Positions 1-11,532 of a stretch of DNA of 64,000 nt are shown here, piece after piece. Both the position numbers and the translations under genes were made by a program. The notes under the pieces are model-generated. The model worked only from the letters and a program-made list of their open reading frames with translations, did not search any database and had not been told where the DNA came from. Numbering within the stretch: position 1 is the stretch's first letter; every line of letters begins with the position of its first letter. The stretch spans positions 48,880,521 to 48,944,520 of the forward strand of contig NC_091292.1 in the NCBI RefSeq assembly GCF_038502225.1. Reading direction: 5' to 3'. Source of the DNA: Cherax quadricarinatus (lineage: Eukaryota; Arthropoda; Malacostraca; Decapoda; Parastacidae).

Positions 1-497
1 GACTGATTACCTCATTCTCCTCCTGCTCTTCAAGATTCTCCTTTGTATGGACTGATGAAGCCACCGTGTTGCAAAACGCTTCCTCAATAAAGATACCCAA
101 GAGTTTCACATGTGTCTAATTTATCAACATGTCGGTTCTCTGAACCATTCATCTACAAACCTGTCAAGCACTGCAACTTCTTGGGATCTTAATACTTGGG
201 AATTCTTCACTTGCCTAATTCTTGGGCACTACATACTTCCACATTGAACAAATGTGACACCACCTATGACTGCTGCACCTCTCCTGTCTACGGTTTATAA
301 GCTCCTTCTCCGCACGTATGCCGTATTATATTCAAGATTGATGGACTGACCACATCGACTCAAGGTTGAGGGACTGATTACCTCATTCTCCTCCTGTTCT
401 TCAAGATTCTCCTTTGTATGAACTGATGAAGCCACTGTGTGGCGAAACGTTTCCTCAATAAAGATACCCAAGAGTTGCACATGTGTCTAATTTATCA
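1..497 (+). repeat. Direct-repeat dimer with hammerhead-like core, unit 371 bp
   Basis: A ~126-bp segment at 1-126 recurs at 372-497 with few mismatches, giving a repeat period of 371 bp. Both copies carry the string CTGATGA, a short hairpin and a GAAAC-type box, followed by a shared tail ending in TTTATCA. Copy 1 touches the window edge, so the array may extend to the left. After 497 the sequence stops resembling copy 1. I associate this segment with a dispersed decapod repeat, possibly the terminal region of a Penelope-like element or a small retrozyme; that is inference. A 61-residue minus-strand ORF at 295-480 falls within it and resembles nothing I know. Confidence 0.75.
423..453 (+). 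ncRNA. Hammerhead-ribozyme-like motif (intact core copy)
   Basis: CTGATGA (423-429) is followed by one extra A, then a perfect 5-bp hairpin GCCAC/GTGGC (431-435 with 439-443, loop TGT), then GAAAC (444-448). GAAACGTTTC (444-453) is a perfect 10-nt palindrome that could form helix III between two molecules or units. Potential helix I pairing is CTTT (411-414 region) with AAAG (about 460-463), separated by an internal loop. The order CUGANGA - helix II - GAAA is the conserved hammerhead core. An extra nucleotide after A9 has been reported in a viroid hammerhead. The copy at 52-78 has the hairpin and GAAA mutated and is probably dead. Self-cleavage is inferred only. Confidence 0.55.
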
Positions 498-1637
498 GCT
501 CTGCAGCTGTTATGGACGAGCCACCACTGTCCATAGCATATCTTCTGATTTTGTTTCCGTCGATTTAGATTTTGCTTCCACTTATTAAACGGTTTAATAA
601 CTGGAGAAAAACCTCCTATGATCGGTTTCAAAATTAGAAGAGTGATGTATCCTGTTAGAAGAAGATTGTTGTTGTTAATACAGGTGATATATTGTCTCCG
701 TAAATCTCGAAATGGTATAGTATTATTTATATTATTGCATTATTTTGCTTTGATTCTGGTAAGGTGTTCTTGATCCAAGGAACTGTATTTATCCTTCCTT
801 AGCTTAAATCGAATCTGAAGCCATCATATTCAACAGACGCTGTGTTACCCTTACTGGTTTACCGCTTCTCATTGATTAAAATACAGCAATTGTGAACAGA
901 ATTAATTTTTAATATATGAATCATCTATTGATATAGACAGATATCTATTTAAGATGCACATTTGGATTTTGTGCGATAACCGGAGAATGTCTCTTCTGGT
1001 CGTCTTTAACTTTGTGTTATTTTTTCCTAATGGGAAAATTTGCCTAAATTTTAGGTTCCATACCTTTTATCAAGTCATTTTTTAAATAAATTGGTTTATG
1101 TGAAATAACTGGATCAGCAATAAATCACAGTGAGATTACTGGGTTATGCGCGGCTAAACCTTTATCTTCAATAATCTGCACAAAACATCTGTGTGTCCTG
1201 AAGACAATTGTAAAAACAATTTCACATTATGTTATCATAGTTTCAGCATAACATATTTACAGTAATTTCTTCCATGCACATTTCTTAAACGTTAAACCCT
1301 GGTAAATCTTACCTAGAAAGAAATTTGGATTTATTTTGAACTGTTATTGTCCAAATATGCCTTTCCGTAAGAAAAATTAAATATGAATATTCCTGCTTTA
1401 ATTTCTGACTACCTCATTGAATTTCTTGCTCCTTTCAATATTGATAAATTGATGATGCAACTTCAAACTTAATGTTCTGGGATATTTTATCATATTGGTC
1501 TCTGATATCATAAGAAAATTCCTTTTCAGTTTGGTGTCAAAACTGATGATTCGTAGTGAAAGGTTTGAATAAGTTATTGGATATTTGTGTCCTCTTTTTA
1601 ATTTTTTATTGAATAAATTTTCGTGTGCCTTGACGTA
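498..1637. other. Intergenic, nothing recognised
   Basis: AT-rich single-copy-looking DNA. No ORF with protein-like composition, no RNA gene and no repeat was recognised. Confidence 0.6.
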
Positions 1638-3311
1638 CAGGTGTCTGGGGTCATGGAATACAAGGATACCTTTCTGGGGTCATGGAATACAGGGATACCT
1701 TTCTGGGGTCATGGAATACGGAGATACCTTTCTGGGGTCATAGAATACAGGATACCTTTCTGGGGTCATGGAATACAGGGATACCTTTCTGGGGTCATGG
1801 AATACAGGGATACCTTTCTGGGGTCATGGAATACAAGGATACCTTTCTGGGGTCATGGAATACAGGGATACCTTTCTGGGGTCATGGAATACAGGGATAC
1901 CTTTCTGGGGTCATGGAATACAGGGATACCTTTCTGGGGTCATGGAATACAAGGATACCTTTCTGGGGTCATGGAATACAGGGCATACCTTTCTGGGGTC
2001 AAGGAATACAGAGATACCTTTCTGGGGTCATGGAATACAAGGATACCTCTCTGGGGTCATGGAATACAGGGATACCTTTCTCGGGTCATGGAATACAGGA
2101 ATACCTTTCTGGGGTCATGGAATACAGGGCATACCTTTCTGGGGTAAAGGAATACAGTGATACCTTTCTGGGATCATGGAATACAGGGCATACCTTTCTG
2201 GGGTCAAGGAATACAGGGATACCTTTCTGGGGTCATGGAATACAGGGATACCTTTCTGGGGGGATACCTTTCTGGGGTCATGGAATACACGGATACCTTT
2301 CTGGGGTCATGGAATACAGGGGATACCTTTCTGGGGTAATGGAATACAGGGATACCTTTCTGGGGTTATGGAATACGGGGATACCTTTCTGGGGTCACGG
2401 AATAGAGGGGATACCTTTCTGGGGTCATGGAATACAGGGGATACCTTTCTGGGGTCATGGAATACGGGGGATACCTTTCTGGGGTCATGGAATACAGGGA
2501 TACCTTTCTAGGGTCATGGAATACAGGGGATACCTTTCTGGGGTCATGGAATACAGGGATACCTTTCTGGGGTCATGGAATATAGGGATACCTTTCTGGG
2601 GTCATGGAATACAGAGAATACCTTTCTGGGGTCATGGAATACAGGGATATCTTTCTGGGGTCGTGGAATACAGGGATACCTTTCTGGGGTCATGGAATAC
2701 AGGGATACCTGTCTGGGGTCAAGGAATACAGGGCATACCTTTCTGGGGTCAAGGAATACAGGGATACCTTTCTGGGGTCATGGAATGCAGGAATACCTTT
2801 CTGGGGTCATGGAATACAGGGATACCTTTCTGGGGTCATGGAATACAGGGTATACCTTTCTGGGATCAAAAAATACAGGAATACCATTCCGGGGTCATGG
2901 AATACAGGGATACCTTTCTGGGATCATGGAATGCAGGGATACCTTTCTGGAGTCAAGGAATACAGGGATACTTTTCTGGGGTCATGGAATGCATGGATAC
3001 CTTTCTGGGATGAGGAATGCAGTGATACCTTTCTGGGGTCATGGAAAACAGGGGATACCTTTCTGGGGTCATGGAATACAGAGATACCTTTCTGTGGTCA
3101 TGGAATACAGGGATACCTTTCTGGTCATGGAATACAGGGATACCTTTCTGGTCATGGAATACTGGGATACCTTTCTGGTCATGGAATACAGGGATACCTT
3201 TCTGGTCATGGAATACTGGGATACCTTTCTGGTCATGGAATACAGGGATACCTTTCTGGTCATGGAATACAGGGATACCTTTCTGGTCATGGAATACAGG
3301 GATACCTTTCT
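1638..3311 (+). repeat. Minisatellite, 29-bp unit shifting to 27 bp
   Basis: About 57 tandem units of the type CATGGAATACAGGGATACC + TTTCTGGGGT. Most are 29 bp; some gain or lose one to three bases. From about 3120 to 3311 the unit is a homogeneous 27-bp form that has lost two G residues. Because 29 is not divisible by three, one 29-residue peptide cycle reads open in all three plus frames, which creates overlapping long ORFs (for example 1682-3013). These are repeat artefacts, not genes. Confidence 0.95.
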
Positions 3312-3597
3312 TGAATTGCGCAGCGACAGATATCTATTTACTATATATAACAATTAACACTATTATGAGAGAAAGTAAGTACAATTCATCTTAATAATTA
3401 TTGACTATTATCCTAATATTTAAATAAATCATGCAAAGGCTTTAACATTTTTAAATTACTTGATGTTTATGTATTTCGCAGGAAAAGTTATGCAACTTTC
3501 TGTAAATGTGTATTCATATATTCAGTTTTATAGAGCGGAGGACTGAAGATATATAAATTGGATCAATAAAGTAAAATGCATAACGTGAAGTTTCCGA
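3312..3597. other. Short unique spacer
   Basis: AT-rich sequence between the minisatellite and LINE-1. It probably represents the original downstream flank of the cuticle gene before LINE-1 inserted. No feature was recognised. Confidence 0.5.
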
Positions 3598-3807
3598 ACA
3601 GAGTGTTATTTTTTTTTTTTATATTTTATTTAAAACTCAGGTACAAAATATATGGGTACATAATCAATATGTAACAAGATAGAGGCAGTGAACAATAATC
3701 AACTGTGACTACACAGTACTGAAGAAGCACATATATAATGACAGAACTGACTGCTGCACTCAAATCAAACACCGCTTGTACGTACTGTGCTTCACATGAA
3801 AAGGTGG

Positions 3808-3935
3808 TCATATATATACATATATATACATATATATATACATATATACACATATATGTATATACATATATACATACACACATACATACATATATATACA
3901 TATACACACATACACACACATACATACATATACAA
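3808..3935. repeat. (TA)/(CATA)n microsatellite in the LINE-1 3' UTR
   Basis: Mixed TATACATA and CACATACA repeats. ORFs rich in Y, I, H and T on both strands here are repeat artefacts. The surrounding 3' UTR (3611-4993) otherwise holds AT-rich sequence with several poly-C runs and no ORF. Confidence 0.85.
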
Positions 3936-4993
3936 CCCACCCAGTAAAGCTTACACTCCCCCCCATGAAAACGTGCCACTTTCACCTTAGATACACAGTG
4001 ACAAATCTCTTATACATACACATTTGTAAAAGCATTAAAAACTTCAATGACAATATATATATAAACACAATCCAGCCAGCTAAACGGCTGACACTATAAC
4101 ACAAGGAATGTCTGAACCTGATGGCTCACATCCACCATAGAACACAATCCACCCTACCCTCATATACCCTATGGTAATAATTAATATCGTGCACACTTCA
4201 ACCCCCCCCCCACATGCCTAGTAACTGTGTCTGCCGTCACCACTCAACCACCAACAGTCCTTGATAGTAATTAGCATCTTATAATATATCACCCTAAAAA
4301 CACGCTACACACATAAACCTACCACAATAATAAATAAATTTACACATTATTCCCTCCTGCAGACAGATTATTTACACTGTCGGAGATAATTTATACATCA
4401 CATCCTACAGAGAATGGACAACATTAGACATCTAAAATATGACATGTGTATCACATGACCTGCTATTGCAGAGATTACTTAAACTCCTACCCCCCCCCCA
4501 AGTGAAAAACTGACCAGTTTCACCTGGCTATACACGTGATCAAAAACTCATTCACTTGAACATATATAATGAAAATGTGAAAAAACATCTGTAACATATA
4601 TAAGCAAAAACACCCCAGGCAAGATCTTACATTATATACAATACCAGAACGTTCCACTAGTTAAAAAACAGGTATGAAACCTCATTATTATGACAAGTTA
4701 CATTGCTCATATATAGGTAGACATGTATAATTACAGGTTAAAATATTCTTTTATACTAACATGCTTATGTACTTCCTTACAAAACATGAAGTAATCCTTA
4801 GATAAATTATAATCATCGGTGTTCACAATAACACCAAGACATTACATTGAATATCACATTGAATATCACCTCAAGATCCTTCCTCACACAATTCCACACA
4901 CACTCACACAATTCCACACACACACTCACACAATCGACCTCTGCAACACCCCCTTCCCCCTGGGAAGGCCAGCCCGTTCATGCCCCTGACCGC

Positions 4994-7900
4994 TTATAAA
5001 GACCATAAATCCCTCAAAAGAAAGTCCCTGTAGCCCTCCGAGAAATCCCTCTCCCACCTTCTACCATATATTTCCCTGTTGCGACACTTTGTTCTATAAA
5101 AGGATGCTGCTATGGCCATCCTACGTTCCTCCGCCCCTTTGTCTCTCATTGCCCATGACATATACACAAAATCAACCATTAAGTAAGCCACTGCCCTTTG
5201 AACCTTTACCCCAACCCCACCTACATCTAAACTAAGCGCTCTCAAAACCGACAACCCTTTCCCCCCCACATACCGGATTACTTTCCCTAACCATTCCCGC
5301 ACAATCCCTAGGCTTTCACAAAAATAAACTACATGAAAAGCTGATTCATCTACCCCACAAACCTGACACACCCCACCCTCCCTTATTCGCCTATTTCGTA
5401 AAACAACCCCAGACGGCAATATTCCGTGAAGAAATCTATACATTACCTCCCTCACGCGTGGCCGGATGCGTAACCCTTTTAATCGGCCCCAAATGTCTTC
5501 CCATGCGTACATCGGGTACACTCCTTCCGTTGCCACTACCACCCTAGGCCATATCTTCCTCTCCATGGACCCTACCCGCATGTTTCTCGGCTCTCTGACC
5601 ATCGTCAATAGACGCAACAACTCCTCACCATCTCTCAAATCTTGTCCCTTCCACCATCTCCGAAGATCTCCCTGCAGCATCCCCAACCCTCCACTCCCTT
5701 CCCCCCGAGCCCTTAGCAACTCATGTTTCACATATACACACTTCAACCTTCTTTCCAAATGAATTAACCCCAGCCCTCCCAAGGCCACCGGAAGTGTTAC
5801 CACCTCTCTTTTTAACCAATCGCATCCTGAACCCCAGATAAAACGGAAAACTCTGCTCAACAATCTCCGGACATCCCCATACACCAAAGGGTACAAAGCT
5901 GCCACATGCCATATTTTACTGTATAAAAGCACATTGACCACAATGACCCTCTGGTGTAGCGTAAGATGTGTCGGCCTCAATCCTGACAATCTTCCCAATA
6001 CCCTATCTACCACACCCTTTGAATTATTCTCCCTCGCCATCTGAGCATTACCCATATACACAACTCCACAAATTTTCACCCGGTCCACGACACTCCACCT
6101 CACCCCCCACCCCCGCCCTCCTGCCCATCCCATTCACCCAATATCATGAGCATTGATTTATGCACATTCACTGCCATACCTGTTGCCATCCCAAAAACAT
6201 CTATAACTCTCTCCAGACCCTCCAATCCCTCCCTCCCACTCACTAGGACAGTTGTGTCATCAACGTAACCTATGATACTGGGACTCCCACCTCGTATGTC
6301 CTCCCTTACCCCCTCCTGTATGCACATTTCCACTGCCCTATAAAACGGATTCTGTAAACATGCAAATAATATTTGTGACAACGGCCAACCTTGCCTCAAT
6401 CCCCTGCCCATTTTCACATGCAACCCCACCCTCCCATTTATCTGTACACACATCCCAGCTCCCCGATATAAAGTACGTGCCCAATTCACAATGTCCTCCC
6501 CGAACCCTTGCCACTCCATGATTCTCCACAGAGCCTCCCTCTCGACACTGTCATATGCCGTTCTCCAATCCAACGCCAATACCCCACGTTCCCCCTCTTG
6601 TGGACCCTCAATAAAACTTCTAATAACCCCATGCCCCTCATACATTGATCTCCCCGGAATCCCATATTGACCCCTCACTATTACCTTTCCAATGACCTTT
6701 TTTATACGGTTTCCCAAAATTTTTGCAAAAAGTTTGTAGTCTGCACACATGAGTGAGATCATCCGGTAATCTCTCACTGTGCACTGACTTTCACCCTTTG
6801 GCACCAAAACTACTAGTGCTGTCGCCTGCAAAGGTCCCAACGCACCCCTCTCTTTTATGATATTAAATAATTGCACCAAAAAATCTTTTAATACTCCCCA
6901 ATGCTGTATGTAAAACTCCGCAGGCAGCCCATCTATCCCCGGTGTCTTACCCCTGCTCATACTCATTAAAGCCGTCCACACCTCTTCCTCCACAATAGGC
7001 CCCTGTAACTGTTCCCTGTCGTCCCTGTCCAGCACACTCTGCACCCATCCCCCTGTCTCTCTTAAAGCCCCCTCTCTCACACCCACACTCCTCATATGTG
7101 CACTAAGCCAAGAATCAACATACCCTCCCATCCCCTCCGTTGTCACCAAGTCTTGTCCCTCCCTATACCCCTCGATGTCCTCAAGAACTCTCAAACCCAC
7201 CATTTCCATTGCAACGCGCCGGCGCCCCTGCCCTCGCAGGACACACGCCGATGGTCTATCACCCCACATGACCTCCTCCAACCCCCCTAAAACCCTTGCC
7301 GCATCAAACCTCTCATTTTGCACTTCCATTAGGCGTTCCTTCACTCCTTCTATGTCAGCCACAGGGGCTCCCATCCCCCCCCTTCCTCTCTCATAATACT
7401 CCCTTAACTGCCCCTCAAGATACCTAATAAGCCCATAAGCCAATTGATTCTCGTGCCTTCCCTGTCGGACATAGAACTCTCGAATCCTCGTCTTTGCCGT
7501 CACATCCCACCATCTCAACACATCCCCATTGACTTCCATCCCTTCCCATAAGCCTTTCCACCATTGTGCAAATAGGACCCTCCCCTCAACATCTTGAAGC
7601 ATCCGAACATTCAATTTCCAATAACTCTTATACCTGTTCGGCCGCCCCTCCCATCCCAAATCCACCAAAACACCTCTATGATCAGAAAAAAAGACATCCA
7701 AAACCCTTACACTCCGCACCACAGCTTTCCTTGTCACGTATATCCTGTCCAGCCGTGCAGCATACCCCTGCCTCACAAAGGTGTGCTGCACCTCCCACGC
7801 TGCCCCATCCCCTCTACATCCACCAACCCCACCCCTGTTAACAGGTCCCTCAGAACGCCAGAACAATATCCTGCTCCCCTAGGTTCCACATCCTTGCGGC

Positions 7901-8354
7901 GTATAACGCAATTCCAGTCCCCTCCCACCACAGCTAATGCTGGAAGCGACCTTAAGTGATACACCAACACTTAACGTACAAACTCATTCTTCACTCGACT
8001 GTCCCCCTCCGCCGGACCATAAACACACACAAAAGACATCTTATCTCTTCCCCATGTCCCATCCACTCTTATAACCCTCCCCTCACCCCCCTCCTCACAA
8101 TGATGTACAGTAAACGGGCTAGCCTCCCTCACCAAAATAGCCACTCCTCCTTTCAATCTCATTGAGTGTGCCGCATATACAGTATACCCCTCAATCATCA
8201 ACATACAACCCGGCTTGTGGTTGTGCTCTTGCACAAACACTACATCTACACCATACCTAATGAGCATCTCATGAAACCATTCACACTTACTAGAATTTTT
8301 CAGACCATTAACATTTATAGAGAGACTCTTGAATTTGTCAATGGAGGTTTTCCT
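4994..8354 (-). pseudogene. LINE-1 ORF2: endonuclease-reverse transcriptase, broken
   Basis: Encodes an AP-type endonuclease followed by reverse transcriptase, the enzymes of target-primed reverse transcription. The frame opens just after a stop at 8355-8357 with no early ATG and overlaps the end of ORF1 by about 40 nt. Visible motifs are INVNGL, FVQEHN, VVGGDWNC and SDHRGV (endonuclease), then GKTPGIDGLP, LDWRTAYDS and GYVDDT (RT), then a Cys/His motif near 5330-5370 (CQVCG, later H and C). Lesions: an in-frame TAA at 7971-7973, a frameshift near 7815, and a frameshift near 6110 in a G run. Open pieces are 7971-8267, 7773-7970, 6100-7866 and 4994-6133. Inactive as assembled. Confidence 0.88.
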
Positions 8355-9589
8355 TTACGTATTGCACCACCTTTATCCCCCTTCCCCTTTATACGCCCTT
8401 GATCTTCAATCACCATTCTGTGATCTGCTTTCACATGCCCCTTGCCCCTGGACCCCCCAGGTCCATGCTCAACCACTTCAGCCCAAACCTTTTTGCCCGA
8501 ACGCTGTGCCGGAGTGAGCACATCCACATCGTCCACGTCCGAGGGCACTGCCGCTCTCTTCCGTGACACTCGAGCCTTTCTCCCCGCCTCCACCTGGAAG
8601 CCATCCCCGTGCACTTCCGCCACCACTGTGCCAATTTGCAACCCAGCCTCAACCTGGGTCTCTGACATGCCTCCCCCCCTCTCACCACCTGGAACCCCAG
8701 CAACATCCAGGGCACCCACAAGCCCCTCAACTGTGACCTCTCCTGGGGTCCCTAACAGGTCGTGGAGGACTGAATCAATGGTAGCCTCCACGGCCCTGTC
8801 CTCACCCAGTGACACCACATCTTTGGTCGCCGGTGCCTGCCCGGCAGTGCATGTCTCTCTTGGAAGAGTTACACACTCTTCCTCCCTCAAGGCCTCCTCG
8901 ACCTCCACACTCCAAGCCTTGTTCAAGGAAACCGACTCAGGTCGTGCCAAATCCAACGTCCCAAGGTCCTCTGATGCCTCCTTATGCTGCTCCTTCGCCT
9001 GTGTACCCTGTTGCTTAACACACTGCGCAGCAATGTGATCATAGGCACCACATAATCGACAGGTACGTTGTTGCCCTGCGTAAGTCACCATTACTTGAGT
9101 CCTGAAGTCTTCTAGGAAAACATAGGAAGGAATAGGATGCCTCAATGTCATTTTTAAGGAAAAACTTCCTTCAGGCATCCCAGAATATGATCCTTCCTTC
9201 CATTTCCCCAATGTCGCCATATGAACAGTCCCAAACTTCTCGAAGACGGCACGTAGGTCTGCCTCATTAGCCTCAAAGGGTACATTTCTTATCTTCACCC
9301 ACGTATAATGGCGGGACACATCATGTAGCCTTACCGTCACTGCAGGATTCACTGGTACACAAAGATCTTGGAACCTGGCGACTATGTCCTCATATACACT
9401 TGCATTGAGAAATTTCACAAAAATTCTATATGCCCCGTTCAAGGCTACACCATACAGCTCTTCGTTGGCAATGCCGTATGTGTCCCTGATGATGGCAGGT
9501 AATAAAACTTGAGCTGAGTGGGCATGCACAGCCCCACGCACCACTTCTATGCCGACAGTGTTTACCCTTCTTCTTGCCGGCTGCGCCAT
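8315..9589 (-). CDS. LINE-1 ORF1 protein (RRM-like + CCHC zinc knuckle)
   Basis: Intact 424-residue ORF. In LINEs, ORF1 proteins bind element RNA and form the retrotransposition particle. Residues 1-90 are a conserved N-terminal block (RRRVNTVG, IIRDTYGI, GVALNG). Residues ~95-172 look like an RNA-recognition fold (VKIRNVPF, LRAVFEKFG). A zinc knuckle follows at C177, C180, H185 and C190 (CX2CX4HX4C). The tail is Glu/Val-rich and contains a basic-acidic motif (RKRAA, then DVLTPAQRSGKK) shared with all sister copies. The start ATG at 9587-9589 aligns with MA.-RRR-NTV starts in the other copies. ORF2 overlaps its end in another frame. Confidence 0.88.
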   Translation of the reverse strand: MAQPARRRVNTVGIEVVRGAVHAHSAQVLLPAIIRDTYGIANEELYGVALNGAYRIFVKFLNASVYEDIVARFQDLCVPVNPAVTVRLHDVSRHYTWVKIRNVPFEANEADLRAVFEKFGTVHMATLGKWKEGSYSGMPEGSFSLKMTLRHPIPSYVFLEDFRTQVMVTYAGQQRTCRLCGAYDHIAAQCVKQQGTQAKEQHKEASEDLGTLDLARPESVSLNKAWSVEVEEALREEECVTLPRETCTAGQAPATKDVVSLGEDRAVEATIDSVLHDLLGTPGEVTVEGLVGALDVAGVPGGERGGGMSETQVEAGLQIGTVVAEVHGDGFQVEAGRKARVSRKRAAVPSDVDDVDVLTPAQRSGKKVWAEVVEHGPGGSRGKGHVKADHRMVIEDQGRIKGKGDKGGAIRKGKPPLTNSRVSL

Positions 9590-9843
9590 TTTGAGAAAAC
9601 CAAGTTGTCACCGGCTGACAGCAGAGGGCAGGCTCAGCTCACGTCCGCTCGTCCCAAAGGTTGAGCGACGAAATGACAGAGTGTTATTTACACAGTCCGA
9701 ATGTTCAGTCTAGCGTTCCTGAGGGGAGAGAAGACTTACTCAGTGTTCAGGAATTGACTGCAACATCCTGGATGAGCTATTTCAGCTATTTCTGCTGTGA
9801 CCATTTGGATGGTAGGACTGGATCTACAAGAGGCAAAGCTGCC

Positions 9844-10419
9844 TTAGTAATTATCTTGTGACCGCTTGTAAGGCAGGGGTGGGGCTACAGGAAGGACGGC
9901 GTCCAGGGGCTGGTAACCCCCGTGGTCAGCCAAGAAGGTAATGTGAACAGGCACTCCATCAGGGGACGTGTATCTGAGAAAACAACTTTTCGTTAACATA
10001 CATTCATTCAATTATAATATTCAGAATATGTAGTATATATTTATTAAATTAGCATAAATCATGAAATACACGGATAATACACTTCTAAGTAATGTATCCA
10101 AAATGTATCCACTTTCATTCTATACTTGTAAATATTCACCTCTACCACCTGTTTTCACCAAATTTTCGGGACTCTACCTGGAATAAAATTCTACAAAATG
10201 TACGTACCTCCAGCCACCCTTTGTTATCTGGCCGTCGTTCTGGCTGCCGTACTCCTGCCGTGTAATGCCGTCGCTGGTCTCGTACTGGAAATTATACTCG
10301 CCATAGCCGTTCTGTGTCCTCTCGTCCTTCAGGATGTCGGCGCCGTTGACTGACTGACCAGACTGACCGTAGGTGGGGCGAGGACCGCCAGCTGTCATGG
10401 CGACGAGGACAACAAGCAC
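9844..10419 (-). CDS. Cuticle protein, RR-1 chitin-binding type (exons 2 and 3)
   Basis: Structural protein of the arthropod exoskeleton; the R&R domain binds chitin. Exon 2 is 10419-10208 and exon 3 is 9973-9844 with a TAA stop. The 234-bp intron has donor GAG|GTACGT and acceptor TTTTCTCAG|A, and splicing restores an AGA codon. Exon 2 begins after an acceptor (CCGTCTAG, 10420-10421) in phase 0 with VLVVLVAMTAG, the hydrophobic part of a signal peptide; the initiator exon (usually only a few codons) is not visible. After a Gly/Gln linker come ILKDERTQNG and YNFQYETSDGI, then across the splice GGWRYTSPDG and VHITFLADHGGYQP. This fits G-x7-D-G-x6-[FY]-x-A-D-x2-G-[FY]-x-P. About 113 residues are seen. 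It is the only convincing host gene here. LINE-1 lies ~170 bp past the stop, and LINE-3 lies upstream of exon 2. Confidence 0.92.
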
Positions 10420-11532
10420 CTAGACGGTTAAATAAAATGACCTGTTTATCGTTTGATAAACGCGAAATGAAAATGCTTGTAATGAAAAATAATATTTGTA
10501 TAATTGCATTTAACCATTTTTTTCCAGCTTCTGCTTGTCTTACTAAAATTCCTTCCATATTAAGCACATATATATTTACTAAACATCAACTTAATTTTTT
10601 TATATATTTTATTTAAAAACTTTACAGCTTAATATTAAATAAAAAGATATAAAATGAATACAGTGGATCCTCAATCCTACACAACATACACTAACAAATT
10701 ATAACAACACATTGTAATTGACATAAAAGAGGTTACCCATATACACTCACAAATTTTTCAATATAACATACTACTACAATATAAATAATATAAACTATAT
10801 AAACCTTTTAGATTTATATAGTTAACATAATATGACTGACATATGACAAAGGCTCACAACCTTCACAGTAGACAATCAGAGGAATGACCTACATCATAAT
10901 CTCATTAAAACAATTACATGCTCTTCCCAAAATTAACCCCCTATACAATAAAAATTACCTAAAAACATACATACGTGCCTCACTACAATCCCTCTTTAAT
11001 CATTGAAAAAAAAATTTAAATCTTAAGCCTCTGCTTATACTAAATAAACATTAATACATCCTCTTCCATCGGCTGAGCACATTATATACAGTAAAGAGAC
11101 TAAACCATACCTTCCCCATTACAAAATTTTAATTTTTTTTTTTTTTATTTAAAAAGTACATCACAGCAGATAAAAATAACAATAACAATACAGGCCTTAT
11201 TTGTCAACAAATGTAATAAACTTTCCATGGCCATATAATACCACATACAAATATAATAATTATACATCATGTAACAAATATTATCTAATGAAAACACAAA
11301 CAGTAACCAAAGTAAGGAGAGAATTGATACATACTTCCGTACTAACTACATCAAAAGTAAAACCAGATATTCTGTACTATGACTTAACGTCATAAGGTAC
11401 TAACTCAAAAGAGTACAGTATGTTACATACCGTAACCCTGCAAACTAAACCCCCCCTTCCCCAGACAGAACCTCCCCCTATCTGAAAAGTGCAACATAAA
11501 ATCAGAACCACAAGAGTACACAATAAATTAAG

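Larger units (their letters stand above)
3611..9675 (-). mobile_element. LINE-1: full-length Tx1/L1-like non-LTR retrotransposon
   Basis: Bounded by a 13-bp target-site duplication, acagagtgttatt, at 3598-3610 and 9676-9688. On the minus strand it starts with CATT at 9675, has a short 5' UTR, ORF1 (9589-8315), ORF2 (8354-4994), a ~1.4-kb 3' UTR and a poly-A end at 3611 with an AATAAA signal just upstream. Length is about 6.07 kb. The CATT start is shared with the three sister copies, which supports a true 5' end rather than truncation. Clade placement (Tx1/L1-like) rests on the NVNG endonuclease motif, the RT style and the C-terminal Cys/His motif; it is tentative. Confidence 0.9.

Noticed and set aside
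1623..3394. Long overlapping ORFs in all plus frames
   Set aside because: One repeated peptide in three frames from a 29-bp unit; no gene structure.
10292..10567. 91-residue ORF overlapping the cuticle exon
   Set aside because: Different frame from the cuticle reading frame, and its start lies in the intron.
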